A DNA stretch of 40,847 nt, taken from positions 1-40,847 of the forward strand of contig JAZRPG010000025.1 in assembly GCA_045649105.1 (NCBI GenBank), written 5' to 3'. Source of the DNA: JAZRPG01 sp045649105. GTDB taxonomy: Bacteria > Bacillota > Clostridia > Oscillospirales > JAAYXM01. The translations under genes and the position numbers were made by a program. A model generated the notes under the pieces. The model was given only the letters and a program-made list of their open reading frames with translations. It was not told the origin of the DNA and searched no databases. Below, one piece after another: positions 8,352 to 16,358 of the stretch (position 1 is the stretch's first letter; every line of letters starts with the position of its first letter).

Positions 8352-10148
8352 CTATTTGTCCAAAATTGCAGAAAGCTCCTGCGTTGCTCGCGCAAACTCT
8401 CGCACAACTGAAAATACCGTTTCGCGGCTTCTTAAATCCACACCCGCATCCGACAACAGCTGAAGCGGATATTTTGAGCTTCCGCCACGCAGAAAACGCA
8501 TATATTTCTCAGCGGCCCCGCCCGACGACAGAACAAGCTCGTTTATGCGCGAGGCAGCGGCGTATCCCGTTGCATACTGATATACATAAAAGCTCGTGTA
8601 AAAATGCGGTATCCTCGCCCACTCATACGATATATTTTCATCGCACACAGCAGCGCTTCCGTAGTATTTTTTGTTTATCCCGCCGTATATGTCGCATAAC
8701 GACTCCGCGGTCAGCGCCGTGCCGTCCATATACGCCGCATGCACATCACGCTCAAACTCGGCAAACATTGCCTGGCGGTAAAACGTTGTCCGTATCCCCT
8801 CAAGCTCCCTGCAGAGAAGGGCTGCGCGCCTTTTTTCGCTTGAAGCCGTTTTTAAGAGATATTTAAGAAGCAGACCCTCGTTTACCGTGCTTGCAACCTC
8901 GGCAACAAAAATTTTGTAATCGCGGTACACCGGCGGCTGAGCGGCATTTGTGTAATAAGAATGCATCGCATGCCCCATCTCGTGCGCAAGTGTAAAGACA
9001 TCATCAATCCCGCCCTGGTAATTCATAAGCACAAAAGGATGCGTCTTATTATCGCCCCAGGAATATGCGCCCGGCGTCTTGCCTCTGTTTTCATACACAT
9101 CAACCCAGCGCTCCGAGAATGCACGGCGCATGTCCTTCACATACTGCTCTCCGAGCGGCGCGACAGCAGAAAGCACAAGCTCACACGCCTGCTCATACGG
9201 AATCTTCTCCTTATCCTCACCGACAAGGGGCGTGTACAGGTCATACATGCAGAGCCTCTCAAGCCCGAGCGCGCGGCGGCGAAGCTCAAGATAATCCGAA
9301 AGCTCGGAAAGCCCCTCACCGACAACATTGAGAAGCCCGTCATACACGCTTTTATCTATGCAATTTTCAGAAAGGCGCATGTCTATTGTCGACTCAAAGC
9401 CGCGCGCACGCGCATGGAATAAATCGCTCTTTACATTCCCTGCAAAGGTTGCGGCAAAGAGGTTTTTGTATGCGCGGTACTGCTTATAGAGCGCAGAATA
9501 TGCATTCTGTCTCACTCCGCGGTCGGCGCTTTCTAAAAATATGCCATACCTGCTCTGCGTAAGCTCCGTCTCAGCGCCGTCCTCACCGACTATGGTTCCG
9601 AACTTTATGTCTGCATTATTCATCGCCGCAAAGATATCAGACGGCGCCTCACACGCAGGCCCCGACAGCGAAAGAAGCCTCTCACCCGCGGCATCGAGTG
9701 TGTGCTCTGCCCCACGGAACATATCGTCAAAAAACTGACGGTAAACCGAAAGCGGCTCGCACTGCGACATAAAGCTCTCTATCTTTTCTCTCCCGAGCGC
9801 AATAAGCTCAGGACTGAAAAAGGCACACTTCGCGGCACAATCGCTTGCAAGGTCTGACGCACGGTCTGCCATCGCACGGTATTTTGCACATTCGTTGTCC
9901 TCATCGCGCCGCATCGCCGCATATGCGTTTACAGAAAGAAGCAGCCCGTCAAGCTCGTCAGAAAGCGAAAGCGCCGCAAGAAGCCCCTCCGCACTTTTTC
10001 CGAGCTCACCGCGCAGCGTCAAAAAGCGCTCTGCACATTCCAAAGCGCGGTCAAACGCCGTCTCCCACGCGCCATCATTCTCAAAAATGTCCTCAAGACG
10101 CCACTTGTATATCTCATTAATCTGATTTCTTTCCTTAAGCTCTGACAA
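8352..10148 (-). CDS. pepF: Oligoendopeptidase F (M3 metallopeptidase)
   Basis: A cytoplasmic zinc peptidase of the M3 family that cleaves oligopeptides of roughly 7-17 residues. The start is TTG at 10148, with ACGGAGG 9 nt upstream, giving 598 aa, the usual length. The open frame extends 33 codons further but runs through the promoter. The zinc motif HEMGH is at residues 389-393 (His389, Glu390, His393), in LAHEMGHAMHSYY. The third ligand is the glutamate of the EVAST segment that follows (FVAEVASTVNEGLL). The C-terminus retains the PepF signature around YQYATGYAAA. It is divergent from the 158-aa gene and shares a compact promoter region with it. Confidence 0.95.
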   Translation of the reverse strand: MSELKERNQINEIYKWRLEDIFENDGAWETAFDRALECAERFLTLRGELGKSAEGLLAALSLSDELDGLLLSVNAYAAMRRDEDNECAKYRAMADRASDLASDCAAKCAFFSPELIALGREKIESFMSQCEPLSVYRQFFDDMFRGAEHTLDAAGERLLSLSGPACEAPSDIFAAMNNADIKFGTIVGEDGAETELTQSRYGIFLESADRGVRQNAYSALYKQYRAYKNLFAATFAGNVKSDLFHARARGFESTIDMRLSENCIDKSVYDGLLNVVGEGLSELSDYLELRRRALGLERLCMYDLYTPLVGEDKEKIPYEQACELVLSAVAPLGEQYVKDMRRAFSERWVDVYENRGKTPGAYSWGDNKTHPFVLMNYQGGIDDVFTLAHEMGHAMHSYYTNAAQPPVYRDYKIFVAEVASTVNEGLLLKYLLKTASSEKRRAALLCRELEGIRTTFYRQAMFAEFERDVHAAYMDGTALTAESLCDIYGGINKKYYGSAAVCDENISYEWARIPHFYTSFYVYQYATGYAAASRINELVLSSGGAAEKYMRFLRGGSSKYPLQLLSDAGVDLRSRETVFSVVREFARATQELSAILDK

Positions 10149-10200
10149 AATATTATGCCTCCGTTTTTTTGTTTTTTGTACGGATAAATATACGCACCGT

Positions 10201-10229
10201 TTCACAAAATACATACTGAAATATATAAT
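10201..10229 (+). promoter_or_regulatory. Sigma-A promoter for the 158-aa gene
   Basis: TTCACA (10201-10206), 17-nt spacer, TATAAT (10224-10229). The expected start is near 10236, 33 nt before the ATG at 10269. Confidence 0.65.
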
Positions 10230-10254
10230 ACCACAGCGGAAATACACTATGCAA
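10225..10254 (-). promoter_or_regulatory. Candidate pepF promoter sharing its -10 with the opposite promoter
   Basis: On the minus strand TTGCAT (10249-10254), 18-nt spacer, TATTAT (10225-10230). The -10 element overlaps the plus-strand TATAAT, so one AT-rich core could serve both directions. Confidence 0.45.
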
Positions 10255-10268
10255 GAGGTGTCCTCATT

Positions 10269-10745
10269 ATGGCATGTATCGGAATCCTTGATAAGAGCTG
10301 CGGCACTTCCGCCGCCCTTGAAGCATCACTGCGCAGATGCGGTATTGGTAATGTCAGGATAGAATCAGCACACGAAGGCAAAAGCTACGATGCGGTTCTT
10401 ATAGGCACTGACCCGCCCGAGATATGCACATGCAACGCGGATATTCTCATAGTTGCCGACTGCATAAGCGCGCGCAGAGTTCTCCCGCTTAAGGCAAAAA
10501 GCGTCATCTCCTACGGCCTGTGCCAGAAGGACACCGTCACCGTCTCAAGCCTTATTAACAAACGCCTTGTCATATCCCTGCAGCGCGAAATCCCCACACT
10601 TCTCAATCATGTTGTCAGCGAACAGGATTTCTGCATCGACATAAAATGCACGGACATAATCGACAGTACGCTCGGGATTATCGCAGCGCTTCTCGTGTCC
10701 GATGTAAGCCCCGAAACCATTTCAAGCAATACCGCGCTTTTTTAG
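10269..10745 (+). CDS. Conserved-looking protein of unknown function (158 aa)
   Basis: ATG at 10269 with AGAGGTG about 10 nt upstream; TAG stop. The frame has a good promoter and coding bias like its neighbours, so I take it as real. The N-terminal half looks like a small alpha/beta domain (a GILD start, then YDAVLIGTD and ADILIVADC as buried beta strands followed by helices), compatible with a Rossmann-like or Mur-ligase-like nucleotide fold. No complete P-loop is visible. It contains seven cysteines, four of them at CGTS, CGIG and CTC in the first half. There is no signal peptide or membrane segment. It precedes the SSB-like gene. I do not recognise the family and assign no function. Confidence 0.6.
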   Translation: MACIGILDKSCGTSAALEASLRRCGIGNVRIESAHEGKSYDAVLIGTDPPEICTCNADILIVADCISARRVLPLKAKSVISYGLCQKDTVTVSSLINKRLVISLQREIPTLLNHVVSEQDFCIDIKCTDIIDSTLGIIAALLVSDVSPETISSNTALF

Positions 10746-10800
10746 ACACGAAACAGCTTGTCATATTTTTTCATGCCCGCTAATATACATTAATAAAACT

Positions 10801-10832
10801 TAAGCACACGGTGTTCGACTCCCGTGTGCTTA
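10801..10832 (+). other. Perfect 11-bp hairpin just before the SSB-like gene
   Basis: TAAGCACACGG (10801-10811) pairs exactly with CCGTGTGCTTA (10822-10832) around a 10-nt loop. No T run follows on the plus strand; instead the ribosome site GAGGTG begins 7 nt later. It may be a weak terminator of the 158-aa gene or a leader hairpin affecting translation of the next gene. Confidence 0.6.
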
Positions 10833-10849
10833 TGATATGAGGTGTAAGC

Positions 10850-11455
10850 ATGGAAAATATTTCTCAGAACTCCCTCTCGCTTTGCGGCGAGATATGCACA
10901 AACATAGAATACTCACACGAATCGCACGGAAGTCACTTCTACAGCTTTAAGCTTAAAACACAGCGACTTTCCGGTACATATGACATAATAAATATTCTCG
11001 CACGCGCCGACCTTCTCGATAAAGAGCATTTTTCAACCGGCGATTTCGTCTCCATACAAAGCGAGCTGCGCTCGTTCAACAAAAAAACGGGCGACAGAAA
11101 CCGGCTTATTATCTCCGCATTTGCAAAGGAGCTCACACGCGCAAATGACGGCGAATTTGAAAATAATCTGTGCCTCTCCGGCACGATATGCAAGGCTCCC
11201 GTTTTCAGAAAAACTCCGCTCGGGCGCGAAATATGCGACATAATGCTCGCCATAAACCGGCGCTACGGCCGCTCAGACTATATCCCCCTCGTCGTCTGGG
11301 GACGGAACGCACGGCACGCAGGCTCGCTCTCTGTCGGCGATGTAATCGTCATTACAGGCCGCATACAAAGCCGCGAATATACAAAAGTTGAGGACGGCTG
11401 CGAAACGACGCGCACCGCGTTTGAGGTGTCGGTTTCTTCAATCGAAGCAGTGTAG
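10850..11455 (+). CDS. SSB-like protein with two OB-fold domains
   Basis: A 201-aa protein. The second half (about residues 103-201) has the single-stranded DNA-binding protein pattern: a strand ending in LSGTICKAPVFRKTPLG, then ICDIMLAINR, then YIPLVVWGRNA and a VGDVIVITGRIQSREY strand. The first half (about 8-95) has a weaker version of the same fold (LCGEICTNIEYS, FYSFKLKTQR, GDFVSIQSELRS), so it looks like a tandem OB arrangement. It lacks the acidic DDDIPF-type tail of replicative SSB and so is unlikely to be the housekeeping SSB. Start ATG at 10850 with GAGGTG. DNA binding is inferred from the fold. Confidence 0.75.
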   Translation: MENISQNSLSLCGEICTNIEYSHESHGSHFYSFKLKTQRLSGTYDIINILARADLLDKEHFSTGDFVSIQSELRSFNKKTGDRNRLIISAFAKELTRANDGEFENNLCLSGTICKAPVFRKTPLGREICDIMLAINRRYGRSDYIPLVVWGRNARHAGSLSVGDVIVITGRIQSREYTKVEDGCETTRTAFEVSVSSIEAV

Positions 11456-11612
11456 TCCTGCCGGACGGGCCTGCTTTTTAAAAAGCAGCAAAACCGGTGA
11501 GAACTCACGCTTCGCTCCCGCGAACCCGCAAAACCTCCCCGTACCTCTCCGCGTGCATTGCCGCGGCTTTTCTTCAATGTGCTGCTTTGATTTATAGCTC
11601 ATCTGAGTTTTG
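11456..11612 (+). repeat. Intergenic repeat element, copy A
   Basis: About 140-155 bases that recur as copy B at 12907. Two hairpins can be drawn. H1 is the palindrome at 11471-11488 (CTGC, five T, five A, GCAG). H2 is GCTTCGC, TCCC, GCGAACC at 11509-11526 with one mismatch. A long C-rich and CCGCGG-containing part follows. No coding frame is conserved between copies. It lies between two convergent genes. Confidence 0.7.
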
Positions 11613-11662
11613 TTACACAAAAAAATGCCCGTCTCACCGAAATTCGGAAATATTCTCTTTCA

Positions 11663-11691
11663 AACCACGCGACTGTCGCGTGGTTTTCTTT
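11663..11691 (+). terminator. Terminator downstream of the SSB-like gene and repeat A
   Basis: AACCACGCGA (11663-11672), CTG loop, TCGCGTGGTT (11676-11685), continuing TTCTTT. A strong plus-strand terminator about 210 nt after the SSB-like stop, so the transcript would include repeat copy A. Confidence 0.75.
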
Positions 11692-11695
11692 ATAC

Positions 11696-11733
11696 AAAAA
11701 GCAGGGGGCGATATAAATTATCTCCCCCCCTGC
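11696..11733 (-). terminator. Terminator of the short-chain dehydrogenase gene
   Basis: GCAGGGGG (11701-11708) pairs with CCCCCTGC (11726-11733). On the minus strand TTTTTG follows. It lies 17 nt past the stop of the dehydrogenase. Confidence 0.8.
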
Positions 11734-11749
11734 CATATTACTGCATTTT

Positions 11750-12550
11750 TTACGGACGCTGACCGAGACCACCCTCAAGCGTCAATGTCTCGCCCGTCAT
11801 AAACTTAAAGTCAGGATGTGCAAGCTGAACACATACTCTGCCGATTTCAAGCTCAGAATCGCCGAAGTGACCCATCGGCGGCATCTTTACATTTTTGTCG
11901 AACGCATCGGGATACGCGTTCTTGAACTGCTCAAGCTGAGATGTCCATGCAAGCGGGCAAATAACATTTACATTCACTCCGTCCTTGCCCCACTCAGTCG
12001 CCGCGACGCGCGTAAGTCCGCGTATTCCTTCCTTCGCCGCAGCGTATGCGCACTGACCGAAGTTTCCGAAAAGGCCGGCGCCTGATGCAAAGTTTATAAC
12101 CGCGCCCTTAGTTTTTACAAGGTGCGGATAGCACGCTTTCATATAATAAAACGTTGCATAAAGACCGGAATACATCGCAAGGTCAAACTGCTCTGTCGTA
12201 TGGTCTGCAATGGAGACGCCCGACGCTGATGCCTGTGCATTATTTATAAGCACGTCTATTCTGCCGAACTCAGCAATAGTTTTTTCAACAACGGAATTTA
12301 CGATTGCCTCATTATCTGCACCCGAGGAAACATCTGCCTGCATAATAAGAACGCGCACGCCGTACAGTCTCTCAAGCTCCTCTTTTGCGTCCTCAAGCTT
12401 TTTGACATTCCGCCCTGTTATCACAAGGTTTGCGCCCTCTTTTGCATATGCCGTCGCAATGCCGTAGCCGATTGAGCCGCAACGCCCGTCAGAGAGGACT
12501 GCGCGCCCCGCGCCGGTTATTATCGCTGTCTTTCCTGATAAAAATCCCAT
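11750..12550 (-). CDS. Short-chain dehydrogenase/reductase
   Basis: A 266-aa NAD(P)-dependent SDR with the full set of classical residues: NNA motif (DVLINNAQ near residue 106), catalytic Ser in INFASG near 155, and YAAAK (Tyr and Lys near 169-173). The C-terminus GGLGQRP is normal. The dinucleotide glycine motif is unusual: TGAGRAV is followed by about eight extra residues before CGSIGYGIA, somewhat like enoyl-ACP reductases. Start ATG at 12550 with AAAGAGGTG. It stands alone between repeat-rich spacers. Substrate unknown; a 3-oxoacyl or alcohol substrate is possible. Confidence 0.88.
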   Translation of the reverse strand: MGFLSGKTAIITGAGRAVLSDGRCGSIGYGIATAYAKEGANLVITGRNVKKLEDAKEELERLYGVRVLIMQADVSSGADNEAIVNSVVEKTIAEFGRIDVLINNAQASASGVSIADHTTEQFDLAMYSGLYATFYYMKACYPHLVKTKGAVINFASGAGLFGNFGQCAYAAAKEGIRGLTRVAATEWGKDGVNVNVICPLAWTSQLEQFKNAYPDAFDKNVKMPPMGHFGDSELEIGRVCVQLAHPDFKFMTGETLTLEGGLGQRP

Positions 12551-12578
12551 CTTCGCACCTCTTTGTTAATTTTTTGAC

Positions 12579-12617
12579 ATACTAACAATAGTATAACATA
12601 TTCTTCAGAAAAAACAA
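12579..12617 (-). promoter_or_regulatory. Candidate promoter with overlapping palindrome for the SDR gene
   Basis: On the minus strand TTGTTT (12612-12617), 16-nt spacer, TATACT (12590-12595). The palindrome ATACTA-ACAA-TAGTAT (12579-12594) overlaps the -10 and start region, a usual place for a repressor operator. No regulator gene is adjacent. Confidence 0.4.
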
Positions 12618-12681
12618 TATTTTTTCTTATTTTCTTTTATGTTTTTAATACATTTTCCTTAGAAGGGGTGGCTTCTTCACC

Positions 12682-12799
12682 CCTCCGCGCGCATCGCCGC
12701 GGATTTCTTCTATGTGTTACTTTAATTTTTTCTTCTATGTGTCGCTTTGATTTTTCTCTTCTTCTAGATATTACTTTGATTTTCCCTCAACTGAGTTTC
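12682..12799 (+). repeat. Intergenic repeat element, partial copy C
   Basis: Begins with the CCTCCGCGCGCATCGCCGCG block and the TTTCTTCTATGTGTT tract that also occur in copy B (from about 12998) and, more diverged, copy A. It ends in a T-rich stretch and CTGAGTTTCGTT. It lacks the two hairpins at the front. The 100 bases after it (12800-12906) hold another GC-rich stretch with CTGATGAGG and CGGCTTATTGCCG, without a coding frame. Confidence 0.6.
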
Positions 12800-12906
12800 G
12801 TTCAAGGCTTTTTCTTGAGGGGGAGCCGCTTTGGGGCGACTGATGAGGTATTTCCTGCCGTCGGCTTATTGCCGAAGCTGCTCTTTTCTAAAAAACTACA
12901 TTCCTG

Positions 12907-13089
12907 TCCTGCCGGACGGGCCTACTTTTTAAAAAGTAGCAAAACCAGGGAGAACTCACGGTTCGCTCCCGCGAACCTAGGAAACCTCCCCGTAGCCCTC
13001 CGCGCGCATCGCCGCGGATTTCTTCTATGTGTTGCTTTGTTTTTTCTTCTTCTATATATTACTTTGATTTTTCTTCATTTTGAGTTTTG
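12907..13089 (+). repeat. Intergenic repeat element, copy B
   Basis: Second full copy of the element at 11456. H1 is the palindrome at 12922-12939 (CTAC, five T, five A, GTAG); compared with copy A, one base pair is changed on both sides. H2 is GGTTCGC, TCCC, GCGAACC at 12960-12977, a perfect 7-bp stem. It lies between the SDR promoter and the 3' end of the surface protein gene. The whole 12551-13144 gap has no gene I can support. Confidence 0.7.
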
Positions 13090-13095
13090 CCATAT

Positions 13096-13126
13096 AAAAA
13101 CGAGGCACGGAAAATCCGTGCCTCGT
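13096..13126 (-). terminator. Terminator of the large surface protein gene
   Basis: ACGAGGCACGGA (13100-13111), loop AAA, TCCGTGCCTCGT (13115-13126): a perfect 12-bp stem. On the minus strand TTTTT follows. It lies 18 nt past the stop of the gene. Confidence 0.9.
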
Positions 13127-13144
13127 ATGCTTTAAATATTTAGA

Positions 13145-16100
13145 TTAGCCAATCATCTGTGCATCTGTGTATACAACACTTATATTTTCTCCGTCGCTGT
13201 ATACGAGATAGCCTCTTGCGTATTTAGCATTTGTTGCGTCTGCGCTTCTTGCTGTCATCTGGCCGTGAGCGTCAGTTTTTTCAGTAGCTGCCTTCTGCCA
13301 GTATGCACCAAGCGTTACATCTGCAGTTGCACCGAAGACGATACCTGCCTCAACAAATTCAGCTCCGAATGTGTTGTACTCGAGCATGAACTCTGTTGTG
13401 CGCGAAGCATGTTTTGTAAGAAGTGCAGTCGGAGAGAGAGTTCCCTCTGACCCGGAGTTATCAACAACTATTGCTGTCGCTGTCCACGGATAATGCTCAT
13501 AAGTTTCTCCGCGGTAAACAATCGTACCGTCACGCAAGAAGTTAGCTATACCACTATCAGCGTTAACAGTAACCGCCGTATTATTCGTTGCAGCCGTTGC
13601 GCTTCCGTTTACCGTAATGCCGCTTACAGACTGGTCAGCGTCCTTTGTAAAGTCTGCAACTACGCGCTTAATGTTTGTGACCTTTTCTCCGTTGTAGACC
13701 CTGCCGTCGTTAAACTTCCAGCCATTGAAGGTATAGCCCGCAAATATCGGAGCATAGCCGCTAAGGTCAGGCGTGAAGGAGTTTGTTCCATCGCCGAGAA
13801 CATCAATTATCGTGTTGTTCGGACCCCAGAGCTCAAGCTTTACATCTCCCGGATTGTCATATACTGCCGTTACACATGTCGGAGATACGAGAGTGAATGT
13901 GTAAGAAGCAGCAGTTATTGCCTTGCCGTTCTTTACTCCGCCAATTCTGAAGTACTTGAAGTTTGCATCAGCCGGCTTTGTAAGCGTGATTTTCGTTCCG
14001 ACCGCTATATCCTCTATCTCGCCGTTTCCTTCTGCACCGCTTACCGATCCCGAAGGAATGTCAATTCCCAAGAACTTTGTCGTCGTTCCGAGAGATTCCT
14101 TAACTTTTACATTTACCGTTACCGGAGCAATGGGGAAACCGTCAATAACAGCGGAGATTTCAGCAGTACCCTTGCCGACCGGCGTAATAACACCGCTTGC
14201 ATCAACAGTTGCAACATCTTCATCTGAAGAAGCATATGTTACAGCTCCTATTGAATAGCTACCCCAGGTTGATGAATTGTAGAGCGTTCCGGCATTATAT
14301 CCTGCCTGTGCGGTATCCTCGCCGGCTGTGAGTTCAGTTTTATCAACTGTAGTTTCAGCTTCGCCTATGGGTGCACCAACATCTGCATCACCCTGAGAAA
14401 TCATGAAGTAGTCAAGTGCGAATCCGGTGTACGTTGATATACCGGAAACTGCGTGGATAGCCATTATATGCTCACCTTTTGTAAGGTAGATGGCTTCTTC
14501 CCCTGCTTCATCGCCATATGTATCTACAAGGGAGTATCCGGTATCATCAGCAATGTTGCTTACTACGCCGAGATAATGCGTACCCTTTGTTCCGCTAACC
14601 GCATTATTAGTCCACCTAACGTTAGAAGCTGTATTATACATAGTAGACATAGCTGTATCAATGTCATGAATCATGTATGAGAAACGGCCTGCTGCTGCAC
14701 TAGCAAGCTTTGAAGGCAATCCGCTCTTTATCGCAAATGTTACGTTATAATAACCATCCTTCGGGACAGTGAACGCAAGTGCATAGACGTTGTACGGACC
14801 ATTACCATTGGCAGGAGCATAAGGACCGAATTGGACCTCACTCCAATTTATAACGCTGTTACCATATTGGTCAAACCTGCTGTGAAAACGCCAAAAACCG
14901 CCATGCGTGCTCTTTAAAGCAGCAGAACCCGGCATGTTACCACTATAAGCGGGCTGTGTTGCCGAAGTATGGTACAACGGAGAAATGACCTGCTTAAACA
15001 AAGCCGTATTTCCGTATGCAGCATTAGCACCCAAAATGCTCGGAGTCGTACCGTATATTACTCTGGTATTATTCTTACCCTTCGCTACATTTACCGTTAC
15101 CGGAGTAAGCGGGAAGCCGTCAATAAGGGCAGAGATTTCAGCAGTACCCTTGCCGACCGGAGTAATAACACCGTTTTCATCAACAGTTGCAACATCTTCA
15201 TTTGAAGATTCATATGTTACAGTACCTATTGAATAGTTGCCCCAGGTTGCTGAATTGTAGAGCTTTCCGACGACATTATAATCTGCCTGTGCAGTACCCT
15301 CGCCGACTGTGAGCTCAGTTCTATCAACCGTCGTTTCAGCTTCGCCCATGGGTGCACCAACATTTGCATTACCCTGAGAAATCATGAAATAGTCAAGTGC
15401 AAAACCGGTGTAGTTGGCACTTCCGCCTACAGTCGGAACGCCGTGGAAAGCAATTATATGCTCACCTTTTGTAAGGTAGAGGGGTGTTTCACCTTCTCCA
15501 TCGCCGTATGTATCTGTAAGCTGTTTGCTATCATCAAGGTTACTTACTACGCCGAGGTAATGCGTACCCTTTGTTCCGGTATAAGTGCCGTCAGTATTAT
15601 ATTTAACATTTGTGGCTCCATTGTACATAGTAGAAGTAGCTACATTACCATCAAATATCATATAGGAAAAACGGCCTTTTACTGCGTCGCTTAAACCATC
15701 GCCCGCGCCGGGGACTCCATCTTTAATCGCAACAGTTACATTATAGTAGCCGTCCTTCGGGACCGTGAACGCGAGTGCGTAGTAGTTATACGGGCCGTTA
15801 CCTGAAGTGCCGGTATAAGGAGCAAAACTGAGTTTACTCCATTTTATGGTAGCGGTGTTTGCATAAGCGTCAAGGCCGCTATGGAAACGCCAAAAGCCAC
15901 CATGCGTGTTAGTTATAGCAGCAGTAGAAAACGGTTTACTATAGCTAAAAGGATACCTTAATGTACTGCTATGGTACGCAGGAGAAATAACTTCCTTAAA
16001 ATAAGCTGTATTGCCTACTACAGCTTCAGTCCAAAGGCTCGGGATCAAACCGTATACCACCTTGGTATTTCCCTGCTCATCTGCCGCAGCATATGTCGGC

Positions 16101-16183
16101 TCAGCTGCAAATGCGACTGACGCGGGAATGAGCGCGCAGAGCATGCAGAGCACGAGAGCAATTGATAAAACGCGTCTTTTCAT
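13145..16183 (-). CDS. Large secreted protein with duplicated module and Ig-like domains
   Basis: A 1012-aa protein with a classic signal peptide (MKRR, hydrophobic to about residue 22, AFA before AEP near 26). Residues 39-366 and 372-692 are two copies of one module. Each has a beta-rich domain containing HGGFWRFHS, AFTVPKDGYYNVT, GTKGTHYLGVVSN and YLTKGEH...FALDYFMISQG, then a bacterial Ig-like group 2 domain (SSNEDVATVDENGVITPVGKG). The first domain resembles CBM6/35 carbohydrate-binding folds; this is inference. Residues 700-850 include GYTFNGWKFNDGRVY, like InlB B-repeats, and the end (AKYARGYLVYSDGE) is another beta domain. No LPXTG, SLH or transmembrane anchor is seen, so it may be released or bind a glycan. 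Start ATG at 16183 with GGAGG. Confidence 0.85.
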   Translation of the reverse strand: MKRRVLSIALVLCMLCALIPASVAFAAEPTYAAADEQGNTKVVYGLIPSLWTEAVVGNTAYFKEVISPAYHSSTLRYPFSYSKPFSTAAITNTHGGFWRFHSGLDAYANTATIKWSKLSFAPYTGTSGNGPYNYYALAFTVPKDGYYNVTVAIKDGVPGAGDGLSDAVKGRFSYMIFDGNVATSTMYNGATNVKYNTDGTYTGTKGTHYLGVVSNLDDSKQLTDTYGDGEGETPLYLTKGEHIIAFHGVPTVGGSANYTGFALDYFMISQGNANVGAPMGEAETTVDRTELTVGEGTAQADYNVVGKLYNSATWGNYSIGTVTYESSNEDVATVDENGVITPVGKGTAEISALIDGFPLTPVTVNVAKGKNNTRVIYGTTPSILGANAAYGNTALFKQVISPLYHTSATQPAYSGNMPGSAALKSTHGGFWRFHSRFDQYGNSVINWSEVQFGPYAPANGNGPYNVYALAFTVPKDGYYNVTFAIKSGLPSKLASAAAGRFSYMIHDIDTAMSTMYNTASNVRWTNNAVSGTKGTHYLGVVSNIADDTGYSLVDTYGDEAGEEAIYLTKGEHIMAIHAVSGISTYTGFALDYFMISQGDADVGAPIGEAETTVDKTELTAGEDTAQAGYNAGTLYNSSTWGSYSIGAVTYASSDEDVATVDASGVITPVGKGTAEISAVIDGFPIAPVTVNVKVKESLGTTTKFLGIDIPSGSVSGAEGNGEIEDIAVGTKITLTKPADANFKYFRIGGVKNGKAITAASYTFTLVSPTCVTAVYDNPGDVKLELWGPNNTIIDVLGDGTNSFTPDLSGYAPIFAGYTFNGWKFNDGRVYNGEKVTNIKRVVADFTKDADQSVSGITVNGSATAATNNTAVTVNADSGIANFLRDGTIVYRGETYEHYPWTATAIVVDNSGSEGTLSPTALLTKHASRTTEFMLEYNTFGAEFVEAGIVFGATADVTLGAYWQKAATEKTDAHGQMTARSADATNAKYARGYLVYSDGENISVVYTDAQMIG

Positions 16184-16238
16184 TGTCTTACCTCCAGAAA
16201 AATTAAATATATTTTACGATTTTGTAAATACTACGTTT

Positions 16239-16267
16239 ATAATATCACTGCAAAAAGTGTTTGTCAA
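16239..16267 (-). promoter_or_regulatory. Sigma-A promoter of the large surface protein
   Basis: On the minus strand TTGACA (16262-16267), 17-nt spacer, TATTAT (16239-16244), about 50 nt before the ATG at 16183. Confidence 0.75.
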
Positions 16268-16358
16268 TATTTTTTCTTTTTTATTTCAGGAGTTTTTTTA
16301 ATTTTACAACAGTTTTTTGCCGACTGTTTTCGCCAATTTTCCGATAAACAGTCAGTTT

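Noticed and set aside
10808..10825. GTTCGACTC as a tRNA T-arm relic
   Set aside because: The 5-bp stem expected around such a loop does not pair, and the real structure is the larger 11-bp hairpin.
13145..16183. Surface-protein duplication as a CRISPR-like or mobile repeat
   Set aside because: The repeats are long, in frame and coding, with no spacers; they are protein-domain duplication.
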